Of a stretch of DNA of 64,000 bases, positions 34,011 to 45,835 are shown in pieces. The notes under the pieces are model-generated. The model saw only the letters and a program-made list of their open reading frames with translations. It searched no databases and was not told the DNA's origin. The stretch lies in contig CM065812.1 in assembly GCA_033398695.1 (NCBI GenBank), positions 138,142,858 through 138,206,857 of the forward strand. The letters are read 5' to 3'. This stretch comes from Orobanche coerulescens. Lineage: Eukaryota > Streptophyta > Magnoliopsida > Lamiales > Orobanchaceae. A program made the translations under genes and the position numbers. Position 1 is the first letter of the stretch, and each line of letters opens with the position of its first letter.

Positions 34011-34407
34011 TATTTCCCCAACTTCAGGTTTTCAGATCCTGATTCATAGTACAAATGTGAGAAGTGGCACCTGAATCCAGAATCTATGAAGCAGAATATA
34101 CAGTAGCGGAACAATTTGTTTCAAAAACAAAAAGTTCCGTACCTGATGCGCCATTAATCTTAGGACAAGTCCTTCGCCAGTGGCCCAGCTCACCGCATTC
34201 AAGGCATTTGTCTGTAGGTTTTGGACCGCCTACCTTTTGAACCTTTTGGGCCTTGCCCTTTCCTTTCTGTACCCCTTTCTTGGGATTGTACTGCTCGTAG
34301 GTCTTTTTCTTCTTGTTCTTGGACCTCCGAGGCCCAGAAGAAATCACAAGAGCAACCTCTCTCGGTTTAGTCTTCATATTAGACTGCGCCGTCACCACTT
34401 TATTCAT
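34011..34407 (-). pseudogene. Copia Gag zinc knuckle and protease
   Basis: The knuckle is CLECGELGHWRRTCP, after a Lys-rich stretch (KGKGKAQKVQKVGG). A TAG at about 34081 interrupts the frame, and then the protease active site LDSGATSHICTMNQ is read in the same frame before another stop near 34014. This is where the copia polyprotein would pass from Gag to protease. Confidence 0.82.
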
Positions 34408-34950
34408 TAGCCCAGCTAATGTGCATGTAATTTTATTACAAACTGTGTGAAAGAGTCAGGGAGAGATTGAAGGATGAGATCAATTTCAAGGGATAAATCC
34501 ATATTAAGTTGAGCACCTCGAGCCTCTCAATCATAGAGATCATCTTGAGGACGTGGTCTCCCACTTTTTCTCCTTCTTTAATCCTAGCACTGAACAACTG
34601 CTTGATATCTCATATCTAGCAGTCCTACTATGCGCTCCATAAAGTTCAGTCAAGTGTGCGAGAATCTGCCTAGCAGAAGTTATTTTCTCGTGCGCTCTCT
34701 GCAACTCATTTGTCATTGAGCCCATCATAAAGCCACGGACTAGCACGTCATCGTTGACCCATTTTTCATGGACATCAATATCTTCCTGATTACCCCTGGT
34801 TCGTATTGGAGTCGGTGGAATGTCCGCCTCCAAGATGTATCCCAGAGACTCCATACTGAGTACAAACATCATATTCCGCAACCAGTCAACAAAATTGGGT
34901 CCAGTTAGGAGATTCTTTTCAAGTAGTATTGCAAGTGGGTTTTTCGACAA
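34408..34950 (-). pseudogene. Copia Gag N-terminal part
   Basis: The start MSKNPLAILLEKNLLTGPNF at 34950 and DWLRNMMFVLSMESLGYIL fit the copia Gag (UBN2-type) region. The frame breaks near 34540 (KKWETTSSR). Pieces of the following Gag (the VLKMISMIERLEVLNM-like region, then LAGLMNKVV) can be read in other frames up to 34408. Confidence 0.8.
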
Positions 34951-36669
34951 TTTTAGAGAGATTCAGTTTCATTTTCTGCAAAGATTTAGACAAGATTCAA
35001 TTAGTGACTTGTTTAATTATGATCCGAGTAAAGAATTTAAGGACTTTCTTTATTCATAACTCAGCTCCCACTATTTTATCGGCATTTACACACTCCCATG
35101 TTAAATCCGGAAGTCTTGGGTGACTTCATAGTGGTGATCGATTTCTTTACAAAGTTTAATAGAGGGCAACCCATACGGCTTCTATTCTATTATTCTTTAT
35201 AAAGTGGTGTCTAATACCAACCCATCTAATGGATGATTCGATCTTCTTTTACTCATAGTTCACTTGCCCTCAATCCATTCGGTTTCTATGGCTCGCTGAA
35301 CTATCTAAGTTTAAACCGTCAACTCCTATTAGTCTCACAATTGAATCTTACCCGGCAACCCATACGGTTTATAGGGGTTTGATTTGTCACAACCAAAGGC
35401 ATCTAATGCACTCTAAGAATTTATCAACTTTCCCCAAAAATATTACCCCGACATACTCGGAAGAATAATATTCCGGTTTAGATTTCAATTTTCCATGAGT
35501 TTGACGGAGGGTAGGAAACCTCGTAACCTTTATAACTTAGTGTGTTTGTAGTCGGGAGAATTTCGCGATTAATGTTACACTTTGCACATTAATTCATTTA
35601 TACGCGCGTTTGTTGGTTTGTCAATCATTCAAAATGAAAAACAGAAAACAGTAACCTAGTTACTACCAACATATAGCTCATGGACCTAATTCCTAAGTAC
35701 TGGGCCAAGCGAATGACCCAATAAATAAAAACACAGTCTTCGAATCTTTGTCTTCTCGGTCGGTTGTCTTCGGTCTTCGTCATACCCAAAATAATAATTA
35801 CATCATTGAAAAATTGCATCCTATACAAATTAATCTAGTAAATATAAATAGGCTTAAAACGGCCTTTACAACCCAATCGAATCGAACAAATCAAAAACTA
35901 AGTCCACGAGCTATATCACCATCACATAAGGATTCCATACAATATGTAATGGCAACGAAATTAAACAATTAATTTTAATATAAATTAATCTAATTAATCT
36001 ATAAATTAATCTATTCAATTTCTACTATATTAATCCAATTAATATAAAGTGGCATTAAAATTAAATAATCAATTAATATATTAATCCAATCAATATAAAA
36101 TTAATCTATTCAATTTTAATGGTATTAATCTAATTAATACTAATAATCGTCATTTAAATTCATTCGAAGTAATCCGGCCAAAATAATATTTTCGTTTAAT
36201 TTATTTCCCTTAACTAAAAAAAATATTCCAAATATTAATTTAGTCAAATTAAAATCCAATTTAAATTTTGGGAAATAATTACAACAAAATATAAACTTAA
36301 ACGGAGTCCGGACAATTCGGTTTTAGGCCCACCGCGCCCGATTCAAAATCGGGCCAAAACCCGAGGGCCGCTGGCCGAGCCATGCTCGGCAACTGGCGAG
36401 TCTGATCGGGCAAGATCGGCCGCCTCTCAGATTCGCCGAGATATGGCCGAGCATGGCCGAGCATGATCGGCGACTGGCAAAGCGGCCAGGCAAAGCTGCC
36501 AGACCACCACGGCACCGTTTCTTCGCTTTTTCTACTGCTTCCAAAAACGTGATGCTACAACGAACAATTTAAAATCTACGATTATTCCAAACATGATTCT
36601 AAATCATAATCATCATCCAAAAGCATTCAAAATGCACAAACAAATCGTATATACGGAAACATTGACCTC
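34951..36669 (-). other. Long 5' leader of the copia element with a GC-rich island
   Basis: This stretch of 1.7 kb lies between Gag and the primer site and has no supported gene. It is AT-rich with many TTAAT repeats, except for 36297-36545, a GC-rich block full of GCCGAG, CTCGGC and GATCGG words, including a GCCGAG/CTCGGC hairpin near 36371-36390. Confidence 0.7.
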
Positions 36670-36681
36670 GCTCCGATACCA
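36670..36681 (-). promoter_or_regulatory. Primer binding site of the copia element
   Basis: The minus strand reads TGGTATCGGAGC, one base inside the 5' LTR end at 36683, complementary to initiator tRNA-Met. Confidence 0.9.
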
Positions 36682-36682
36682 C

Positions 36683-36898
36683 TGTTGGGATTCCGAAAAT
36701 AAAACGAAAAACGCAGCGGAAATAAATACGAATCCCAAACAGGATCGATCAAGTAACGTATATACGAAAATATAAATACGAAGATAAAAATCATACCCTT
36801 GAAGCCTTTGAAATAAATCTTCGTAAAAATGGATGACGATCATGAACCCCGTCCCGAACACGAAATCCCTTCGTTCCAAGCATCGAAAGGTACGAAGC
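36683..36898 (-). mobile_element. 5' LTR of the copia element, part 1
   Basis: This equals 21965-22181 of the 3' LTR with few changes. It stops at GAAGC (36894-36898), where the Tat element was inserted. The rest of the LTR is at 51085-52700. Confidence 0.93.
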
Positions 36899-38085
36899 TG
36901 TTGTGTCGAGAATTACACTCTCCGACCGGCGATCGCCTCGGAGATCGGGCGACCTAGCCACTGCCGAGCAGCCGAGGCAAAACTGCCGACCAGCGACCAG
37001 GCGGCCTAGCCTTAGCCCCGCAGGCAAGAAGTATCGGCCAACTGAAGGTCCCAGGACAAGTCCCGGTGCCGAGCGATCGACATCAAATACGACCGTCTCT
37101 CGGTACTCGGCGACCGACTCCTGGCGACCGACAAGCGGACGATCATCTCTCGGCACCTGCCGACCGACCCTTGGTGACCGACCGACGCCGACCCTCAGCG
37201 ACTGGCCGATGACGACCCTCAGTGACCAGCTAGAGACGACCGCATCATGCCGATAGTCACCCAGTCGGCGAAGGTCGAGCCTCAGGACAGACACCACGTG
37301 CAAGAGCCGAGACAAGATCCGCAATTCACGGATCATTGACCACAGCCTGTCAGCATCCGTCCACCAGCCGACAGGCCCGCCGAAAGTTGTCAGTAGGGCC
37401 GCATGTGACAGTGACTCCGGACGCGTGCTGGCTCCTCATTGGACCGCCACCGGTCACGCCGTAGCCTTGGACTTTAGGCAGACTGCCAGCATCTACCTTG
37501 GACTTTAACCCGACAGCCCGGGTGATCGCCCCATTATAATATTGGCCGGCACACGATCGCCCCATTATTATAATGTCCGGAAGGCGATCGCCCGCCAGAG
37601 GACAAGACTCGGCTGCCACTATATATACAAGGCACCCTGCACTCGGCCATCGCTCGGCATTATCGCGATTTCAGTACACGGATCTGAAATTCTTGAGAAT
37701 ACACGGAAATACTTCAATTCCCACGAGATTTTACACAGCACTTGGCTATCTCCAACTCTTGGCAACGGCTATCTTCCGGTACTTCTTCTCTCGGCCTCTC
37801 TCATACAAGCAGACGATCGGCAGGGACGAAGAACACCGAGCTTCGCTCAAGAGCCGGATTAACAGAGTCTTTTTACACTCATTGTATCTAGATTTCTCAC
37901 ATTAATACTTGTATCCACGAATATTTGTATTAATAACATCTCGCGAGAGCATTCAAGCCCGGGCCTAACAAACCCGGCAAATCTAGTGTTTATTCATTTT
38001 CTCTCGGAAGTGCTCCCGCAAATTGTTGTTTGTTGTCCGTCTTCCAGCAGTATTAATCTTCGGATAAATATTTTGGGCAACAACA
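36899..38085 (+). mobile_element. 5' LTR of the gag-only Tat element
   Basis: It starts TGTTGTGTCGAGAATTACAC and ends TTTTGGGCAACAACA. A TATA box (CTATATATAC) lies at 37619-37628. CGATCG and GCGATCGCC words occur repeatedly. It matches 49898-51084 except for point changes and two or three blocks, for example 36952-36997. Confidence 0.93.
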
Positions 38086-38105
38086 ATTGGCGCTAGAGGA
38101 AGGGC
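38086..38105 (+). promoter_or_regulatory. Primer binding site of the gag-only Tat element
   Basis: ATTGGCGCTAGAGGAAGG follows the LTR end directly. The TGGCGC start is typical of Tat/Ogre-type primer sites and different from the initiator-Met sites of the other gypsy elements here. The exact tRNA needs a database match. Confidence 0.7.
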
Positions 38106-38214
38106 ATCTAACCCTCAAATTTTTTATTCCTACCGACCCGAAGAACACTCACTGTTCTCGGGGCATATACTTGAAGTGACACTCACTGCGCTTCAAAGAA
38201 ATCCGTCAGAAATC

Positions 38215-39139
38215 ATGTCTTCCACCTCCGCGTCGAAGAAAGCCGCTGGCCAGCCGGCCAGACGCCTCGTTCCGTCCCAGTCCGAGCCACAGCCGATGGT
38301 GGAAGGTAGCCGCCGCGGTCAGAGACGCTCGATCCCATCCCTGGACGGCGGCCCAAGCCTCTCGCTCGATCAGATCCGAACCAAGGAACAGATCGACGAG
38401 GTCATGGACGTCCTACAGGAGCGACGGAGTGCTCTCGACGCACCTCCTGCTACCACCCCCTCAGCCGTCCGCCGGAAGTCCAAGCGGAAGCTCAAGGCGT
38501 TACTGGCCGAGCGATCGCAAGGAGGCTCTCATCCGCAAGAAGAGACGCTCGCCAGCTGGGGCACCTCTGTCTTCGATCGCCTAGGCAGTGACCCGACCTG
38601 GCGACCGGGGCAGTCCGGCCCCAGCTACGAGACGACGGATTTTGAGTCCGTCACCAGGAGCTCGGCCTACCCGACTCCCAGAAGGCAGCCCAGCCGTCTG
38701 GCTCCCCCTCGCCAAATAGCCGAGGTCGGCAGCAGCAGAGTCCGGAGATTGGTACACGATCGCCTCGGATCCCGCTCCCAAAGCCGATCAGCAAGCGACC
38801 GAGCCACGGCGATAGCTGCGATGCAACGTCAGCTCGACGACATGAAGGCGCTCCTGAACTCCAGAGCAGGCGCCATGAAGACGATCGCCGAGCCAAGCGA
38901 GCCGCTCGTGATCGACATCGAGCTCGCCCCCGTGCAGCACGAGATCGCTCCTCCGCAAACACCTTTGTATGAGGGGAGATCGGACCCCCAGACACACCTG
39001 AACAAGTTCAACATCTACATGGCCGGGTGTGGGGCATCTGACACGACCTGGTGCCGAATGTTCCCTATGACGCTGGATGACCTCGCCTACAGGTGGTACA
39101 CCTTATTGCCACCTCGGTCCATTGGCTCCTTTAACCAGC
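38215..39139 (+). CDS. Tat-type Gag, N-terminal part
   Basis: I place the start at 38215 (MSSTSASKKAAGQ); an upstream in-frame ATG at 38176 is possible. The first 230 residues are Ser/Arg-rich with EVMDVLQERR and a short helix (AAMQRQLDDMKALLNS). The conserved Gag region follows: PLYEGRSDPQTHLNKF, WCRMFPMTLDDLAYRWYTLL and PPRSIGSFNQL, a Retrotrans_gag pattern. At 39140 the frame runs into foreign DNA of element D and ends inside its LTR at 39228. The rest of Gag continues at 48792. Codons are rich in CGATCG words. Confidence 0.85.
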
Positions 39140-39155
39140 TTTTAGTAGGAGAGTA
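39140..39155 (+). other. Polypurine-like tail of a D-family copy left of the 5' LTR
   Basis: TTTTAGTAGGAGAGTA is identical to 46406-46421, the polypurine tract just before D's 3' LTR. A normal insertion would have host DNA and a target duplication here. Confidence 0.85.
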
Positions 39156-41529
39156 TGTAATATCCGGATTTATTACGGTGTATTTCATCTGTATTCAAAC
39201 CCTGTATTATTCAGATTTGTGGTTTTGATTATTGGAGTATGATATTTCTTGCATTGATATCATTGTACATAAGTATAGAAGCATGCAAAATTTCTCATGC
39301 AAACTCGTGATAGCGCACGCTAAGAATGTATCATAACGCGCGCTATCGGGCTACTATTAGCGCACGCTATGCAGGAAGGAGTTGCGTGCGCTAAGAACTC
39401 AATTATTGAGCGGGACGGCTAGCACATGCGCCAGCCGGGACATGGGTCCGGATAAGATTCCCGCGGACGAACCTGGACAGTTCTGAAGTCAACTATTATT
39501 AGCGCACGCTAAGGAAAGCTTAGTAGCGTGCGCTAACTTGTTAAAATGCAGAATATTATAAATGGGACAACAACCCATTTTGGCTTACATATTACTCGTC
39601 CCTTCTGCATTCTTGAGAGGTCAGAGAGCTGAATAATACTTCTACACACTTAGAACACATCTTGTTGATGTTTGTATATTGGTTATCACTTGGGAGTAAT
39701 CATTGAAGTGGAATAACACCTTGGAGTGGCATACAACCAACCGGAGTCGGATTCTACCCTACGATTCAGTGATTTTCATCATATTAAGGTATGTTCAACC
39801 TATCTCCAGACTTAGAAGTTGGATTCTAAAGAATTGGACGATCATAGTAACGAGATATTGATTTTCATAAGTGATTTATCCAAAGTACATCATGTTTGGA
39901 ATATTGAGATGAATAAGCCTTAAGTACCTTGATTATGATCATCATGATTCGAATCTTATTACATTGAATATGTAAAGGAAGCTTCTATCATTGGTAATCC
40001 GAATCTAGTAGATGACTTCATAGCAATCTTGGACTTGACTTTAACATCATTATTGTTAGATAAATCTAAAGGATTGACCATGGAAGGATTTATCTAGTAT
40101 AGATGGAACGTTTAACAACTTCAGCATGATAATATTGATTGATATAGAGGTGTTGATATCAACCGTTAAGCCTTTCGAATTGTCGTATGAAGATTTGTAG
40201 TCGAAATGGAATATAGTTTTAATGGTATGCATATCCTTGAATCCGAAGTTGTTGTTATCCGTAAAATCATTCATAAGAGTATGAACATGATATTCATAGA
40301 GGTAACATGAATTATCACGGAAGATTTCATTGTTTTGATCATGATGAGAACAGTTTACTGCCCAGCAGTAAACTGCCATGCATAGATAGCGTACGCTAAG
40401 CTATGAAGATTAACGTGCGCTATCGAGCACGAGTTAGCGTACGCTACGTTTGGGACGTAACGTACGCTAGGCCATCGACGAAGTCGATCGATCGATCGGT
40501 GAAATCTTGACCATGCATAGTTAGCGTACGCTAGGCTTTGTTGTTTGCGTGCGCTATCGAGCAGACTTAACGCACGCTACACAGAGTACTTAGCGTGCGC
40601 TAAGCAGTTCAGGCAGATTACATTTTATGAACTTTTGGCCGTAAATCGAATTGTTAAACATTCGTACGACGTGAGATAAATCCTATATCATTTCTTTTGT
40701 TAAGGTTTGATCTTGTTGCGTAATTGATTGAGGAGGACGACCTTCGAGTGTTCGTTTTCGTGGAAGTATTGTTCTTGTCTTCAAATCGAGGCAAGTACCT
40801 TAATTGTTTTATGTATTGTTGTTATACATATTGTCGTGCATGTATGTCGTTATTGTATGTCCACCTCGTGTTGGTCCGACGGGATCATCGGGAGATCTAT
40901 GCTAGCGTGCGCTGGATCATCGGACGGGTTTTTCCACCACGGGTTGGTCTGACGGGATCATCGTGGGTTCTAGGCAGTGAACGCTGGATCGACGGAATTA
41001 CCATGTGTATGTTATGATATCATGTTGTGATTATCAGTTGTGTATGTCATTTATGAGTTTCTTGTAGGATAAGACTCGTTAGTATTTTGTCGTTTACGTT
41101 ATTATTCTTCGTGAGATATGAATAATATGTTGTGGTACTTGTACTAGCATCGTTGTGCTAACCCCTTCGGGGGTGAACATTTTGTTTATGTTCAGGATCC
41201 AGGAGAGCGGGAAAACAACCACTGGAGCTGCATGACGACGAGGGTGCAGAGTGATGTTCCGGCCGGGTTCATTTGTCTGTTGTTTATTGGTTATTTCAGT
41301 AAGTACTCGAGTACGAAGTCATTTATGCTGAATTTGAATTTCGTGATGTATTATTAAGTTCCTGCTGAACAACTGTACTTTCAGTATTTGATCAGAAGCG
41401 TTGTATCTTAATTCCGTTATTTCCATTCGTTAGTACCTTTTAATGTCTGTTCAATTCTTTAGCCTTGTAAATTCTTATGTAAAGGATTTACGGCGCTGTA
41501 ATATTCCTGAATATATCGGGGGTGTTACA
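39156..41529 (+). mobile_element. Left LTR of element D
   Basis: It starts TGTAATATCCGG and ends GGTGTTACA. TAGCG-NN-CGCTA palindromes form two clusters (39311-39535 and 40387-40602). A TAGCA/TGCTA hairpin (41145-41160), a C4/G5 hairpin (41161-41174) and GTTCAG|G (41191-41196) follow near the end. Open frames in the LTR are repeated in the right LTR and carry no known motif. Confidence 0.92.
39311..40602. repeat. TAGCG-NN-CGCTA palindromes in the left LTR of D
   Basis: About 14 copies or one-base variants lie in two groups about 850 bp apart (39311-39535 and 40387-40602). The same pattern is at 46577-46801 and 47653-47868 in the right LTR. Confidence 0.88.
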
Positions 41530-41534
41530 GAATA

Positions 41535-41546
41535 TGGTATCGGAGC
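41535..41546 (+). promoter_or_regulatory. Primer binding site of element D
   Basis: TGGTATCGGAGC, five bases after the LTR end, is complementary to initiator tRNA-Met. Confidence 0.9.
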
Positions 41547-41764
41547 TAAGAATATGTATATCTTGGCCGTTGGGTTAGAATAGGGGTCATTTATGTCTTT
41601 TGAGGTAACCGGCCGTGAATGACATCACTGCACTGCCTACGTCTTCATGCGAACGGTGGTTGTAAGTTCCTAAACTCTATCTCGTTCTTTACATGTTGTG
41701 TCTCTTTATACTCGAATATTAGAACGATGTTGTTTCCTGTATATTGAGTATTTATGCTTACAGT

Positions 41765-42914
41765 ATGTTGAGAGGCGGACGTGGACGTGGTCGCGGTCGT
41801 GGACGCGGACGAAGAAATGCTGAAAGGGAAGCGTCGCCTTCTAATCAGGCTAGTTATAGCTCAGGCGAGCCGCAACAATCTATTAATAACGAACCAGATC
41901 CTGCTGTACCAGAGATCCTTCGTCAAGTGGTGAACCAGATGACTCAGTTCGCCCAAGTCGTGGACCGAATGCAAGTGGCGGTGGGACTATAGCAGGGAGA
42001 GAGAAAACAAGGAATCCCAGACATGGGAAATCGAGGTGACCGGTGGCTGCAAGAGGTGGCGAAGATGCAACCACCCAAATTCGACGGTATTTCTGAGACT
42101 CCCACCTGGGATCATTGGTTGAAAGAACTGGAGAAAATCTTTGCCGGAATAAACTGCCCAGACGACCGGAGAGCCTCTATCGCTCAATATTTTCTGATAG
42201 GGGAAGCATCCGAATGGTGGAAAGCCATCCGGCCTGTAGACCATGATGCCGATTGGACAGAGTTTAGACTGATGATGGAAGCTCAGTATTGCCCTCGTCC
42301 TGTGAGGGAAGCCAAAGTTCGGGAGTTTTTCTCCGCTCAGCCTTCTGATGTGCCAGTATCCCAGGCGATTAAGACGTTTAACCAACAGCTGGAATTTGTT
42401 CGACATCTGGTCAGAACAGATGCAGAAATGATGATCCATTTCGATATGAGAATGAAACCAGAAATCCAGAGGTACATGTCCGGATTTGAATGTACCACAC
42501 TCCATCAATACCAGGATAAGGCGTTGGCATACGAGATCAAGGAAGCAGCCATGGAGAAATTTTCGGAATCCAAGAAACAGAAAGTCTCTGGTACATTTAC
42601 AGAGCACAAGAACACGTAAGGCCCAGTCATCCTTTCACTCTTTCAAGAAACCTCCGCACCCAGTTAGGAGCGGAAAGAACTTCGGAGCGACATCGACTAT
42701 TACTGATGTTACCAGGAAATGCTTTAACTGCGCCCAGACGGGGCACTATCGACGGAATTGCCCCCTTCCTGCCGTGACTTGTTTTGATTGTGGACGAGAG
42801 GGACATCGGGCAGTGTTTTGTGAAGAGGCTGCAAAGTCTTTTAGAGCCCGTACACCACTACCCGTAAGGAAGCCAAGATCCAATGACGCAGCAAAGTGTT
42901 CAGATGCCTCGTAA
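41765..42914 (+). pseudogene. Element D Gag with two zinc knuckles
   Basis: It starts MLRGGRGRGRGRGRG, a basic Arg/Gly opening like that of A1. A TAG at 41990-41992 interrupts the frame, which then continues in the same frame with MQPPKFDGISETPTWDHW and EASEWWKAI (Retrotrans_gag) to a TAA at 42617. A frameshift just before lets the reading continue through CFNCAQTGHYRRNCP and CFDCGREGHRAVFCEE, two complete CCHC knuckles, to a stop at 42914. One nonsense change and one frameshift therefore separate it from an intact Gag. Confidence 0.88.
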
Positions 42915-42962
42915 TTTTGGCCGCGGACGAGGCAGGACAATGGGACCGAAAGGGGACATCGA

Positions 42963-43378
42963 GTGCGGATCTGCTCCCCACGTCTCATGCGAGATGAGGA
43001 GGACAGACGATCGATGCTTCACAGATCGTGCATCGCCCAGATCCTTTCCCAGCCAGTTAGCATTTTATTCGATACAGGAGCTACGCATTCTTTTATATCT
43101 TTGTCTTGTGTAAATCGTTTGAATATTTCCGGTTTTCATACTTGTGAACCTTATGTTGTTGGTTTACCGAGTGGAGAGAGAATTGTCGGAAACTTAGAAA
43201 CTAGAAATTTCCTATATCATTTGGAGGCAGAGAGTGGCTCTCAACCGATCGTGATAGAAATGCAAGGAGACGACTGATACTCGGAGACGATTGGCTTAAT
43301 CGATATGGAGCAATTGTAAACTACCGAAGGAGGAATATCTCGCTGATCGCCGACGATGGTTCGAAATATTGTTCGAGG
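42963..43378 (+). pseudogene. Element D aspartic protease
   Basis: The active site is ILFDTGATHSFISLSC. The frame ends at 43277, just before [17 protein letters not shown], the ILG turn, which is read in the next frame. A small loss near 43270 therefore breaks the protease. It follows Gag after about 50 bases and leads into the RT frame. Confidence 0.85.
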
Positions 43379-44290
43379 GTGGAAACCGGAAGCTCAGGAA
43401 AATTGATCAAAGCGATGAAAGCTGTCAGATTGTTGAAACAGGGCTGTATCGGGTACTGGTGTTATGCAATGAATAAAGAGGATGAAATTGTGGAACTTTC
43501 ATCCATTCCTGTTGTGAACGAATTTCCAGATGTATTTCCTGACGAGTTACCTGGACTACCTCCACGAAGGGATGTGGAATTTACCATTGAGCTGGAACCC
43601 GGAGCTACACCAATTTCTAAGGCGCCGTATCGTATGGCACCTACTGGGATGTACGAACTGAAGAAGAAGCTGGAGGAGTTACTGGACAAGGGCTATATTC
43701 AGCCAAGCGTTTCACCCTGGGGAGCGCCAGTTCTTTTTGTCCGAAAGAAGGATGGGTCGCTCCGACTGTGTATTGACTATCGAGAGCTGAACAAGATGAC
43801 GATTAAGAACAAGTATCCATTGCCACGGATTGATGATCTGTTTAACCAGCTGCAAGGGGCAACAATATTTTCTAAAATCGATCTGAGATCAGGATATCAT
43901 CAGCTGAGGATTAATGAATCTAATGTTCCGAAATCAGCGTTCAGAACTCGCTACAGACATTATGAGTTTGTAGTGATGCAGTTTGGTCTCACTAACGCAC
44001 CTGCTGTATTTATGCAATTGATGAACCGTGTGTTCATTGAATTTATGGATAAATTTGTGGTCGTGTTCATTGATGACATTCTGGTGTATTCTAAGAGCCC
44101 GGAAGAACATGCGCAGCATTTGCGGATTGTATTGGAACTTTTGAGAAACGAGCAATTGTACGCCAAACTTTCTAAGTGTGAATTCTGGCTAAAGGAAGTA
44201 ATGTTCCTCGGCCATGTGGTGTCAGCTAAAGGAGTCCGAGTAGATCCTCAGAAGATCGAAGCAATTATGGATTAGAAGCCTCCAAAGAAC
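43379..44290 (+). pseudogene. Element D reverse transcriptase
   Basis: From the linker [20 protein letters not shown] the reading passes [35 protein letters not shown] and the palm motif [26 protein letters not shown] has Gln where Pro is usual. It stops at 44273-44275 (GATTAGAAG), most likely a TGG-to-TAG change, and resumes in the same frame at once ([20 protein letters not shown]). Confidence 0.9.
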
Positions 44291-45835
44291 GTGAAAGAAG
44301 TCCGAAGCTTCTTAGGACTTGCTGGATATTATCGACGATTCGTGGAAGGATTTTCTAAAATTTCCCGCCCACTTACTCGACTCCTGCAGAAAACTCAAAA
44401 GTTTGAGTGGAACGAGTCGTGTCAGACTAGTTTGGATGAGTTAAAGAAGAGATTGACGACGGCACCGATTCTATCACTTCCACAGGGAACTGGAGGATTT
44501 ATAGTTTACAGTGATGCTTCGAACCAAGGACTTGGGTGCGTATTGATGCAGGATGATAAGGTGATCGCTTATGCGTCGCGACAGCTGAAACCTTATGAAG
44601 TGAATTACCCAACACATGATTTGGAGCTAGCAGCAGTGGTTTTTGCTTTGAAGATCTGGAGGCATTATCTGTACGGGACTCACTGTCAGATCTTTACGGA
44701 TCACAAGAGTCTCAAGTACATATTCAGTCATAAAGAATTAAACATGCGGCAAAGAAGATGGTTAGAACTGATTAAGGACTATGACTTGGAGATTTTATAT
44801 CATCCAGGCAAAGCGACTGTAGTGGCCGATGCACTTAGCCGCAAGCCTGTTTCTATTCAGATGCTGGAGACACTGACCTCCCAACTTAGCCTTCAACGAG
44901 AGATGATTCGTGAAGGAATTGAAGTATGGTTACAAAGAGTCCAAGGACAACTGTGCGTGATGGAGATAACTTCATCATTAACCGAAGGAATCAAATCTAA
45001 ACAGGAAGATGATCCTCTAATGATTCGGTTACGTGATGAAGTGATCAAAGGAAAGGCCCCCGGATTCATAATTCATGATGATGGAGTTTTGAGATTTCAG
45101 AACCGACTCTGCGTTCCCGATGTTGATGTTCTGAAACAGACGATTATGAAGGAAGCTCACAGTTCGCCCTATTCCATCCACCCGGGCACCAGTAAAATGT
45201 ATAAGGACTTGAAGCAGAATTTCTGGTGGGGCAACATGAAGAAAGATGTAGCGGACTATGTTTCGAAATGCTTAACTTGTCAGCAGGTTAAGATCGAGCA
45301 TCAACGGCCTGCCGGAATGTTGAAGCCGCTCCCAATTCATGAATGGAAGTGGGAGGACATATCGATGGACTTTATCACTATTATGCCGAGAACCAAGACG
45401 GGAATGAACATGATTTGGGTGATAGTTGATCGTTTAACCAAATCAGCTCATTTCCTAGGCATTAAGGACACATGGGGACCAGAGAAATTGGCGCGAGTAT
45501 TTATTTCGGAGATAGTTCGATTGCATGGTACGCCGAAAACCATTGTTTCTGATCGAGACGGCCGTTTTGTGTCTCACTTTTGGAAGGCAGTTCATAAGGC
45601 CTTGGGGACCGAATTGAACTTCAGTACAACTTATCACCCGCAGACTGACGGACAATCCGAGAGGATCATTCAAACGGTGGAAGATATTCTGAGGGCTTGT
45701 GCCTTAGATTGGTCAAACGATTGGGAAGTTCATCTACCGTTGATTGAATTTACCTACAACAATAGTTGGCATGCTTCCATTAATATGGAAGGAGATGCAG
45801 ATCGCCCCTATGCTGGGACGATTCGTCAGACTTGA
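44291..45835 (+). CDS. Element D RNase H and integrase
   Basis: The open frame has 514 residues. RT thumb ([17 protein letters not shown]) is followed by RNase H ([35 protein letters not shown]). Integrase follows: HHCC region [17 protein letters not shown] to CLTCQQVK, core [26 protein letters not shown] and [13 protein letters not shown] with all three acids. After [10 protein letters not shown] the frame turns to [10 protein letters not shown] and stops. Compared with A2, about two dozen bases between ATGG repeats near 45785 are missing, which causes the frameshift. Confidence 0.9.
   Translation: MKEVRSFLGLAGYYRRFVEGFSKISRPLTRLLQKTQKFEWNESCQTSLDELKKRLTTAPILSLPQGTGGFIVYSDASNQGLGCVLMQDDKVIAYASRQLKPYEVNYPTHDLELAAVVFALKIWRHYLYGTHCQIFTDHKSLKYIFSHKELNMRQRRWLELIKDYDLEILYHPGKATVVADALSRKPVSIQMLETLTSQLSLQREMIREGIEVWLQRVQGQLCVMEITSSLTEGIKSKQEDDPLMIRLRDEVIKGKAPGFIIHDDGVLRFQNRLCVPDVDVLKQTIMKEAHSSPYSIHPGTSKMYKDLKQNFWWGNMKKDVADYVSKCLTCQQVKIEHQRPAGMLKPLPIHEWKWEDISMDFITIMPRTKTGMNMIWVIVDRLTKSAHFLGIKDTWGPEKLARVFISEIVRLHGTPKTIVSDRDGRFVSHFWKAVHKALGTELNFSTTYHPQTDGQSERIIQTVEDILRACALDWSNDWEVHLPLIEFTYNNSWHASINMEGDADRPYAGTIRQT

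Noticed and set aside
36791..37336. 181-residue minus-strand frame, with relatives at 49912-50331
   Set aside because: It crosses the copia/Tat insertion joint and lies antisense in the Tat LTR; the Arg/Val/Gly-rich reading reflects GC-rich repeats.
40056..41017. Open frames repeated at 47322-48283
   Set aside because: Both copies are LTR sequence of element D; the repetition comes from the LTR pair and not from a conserved gene.
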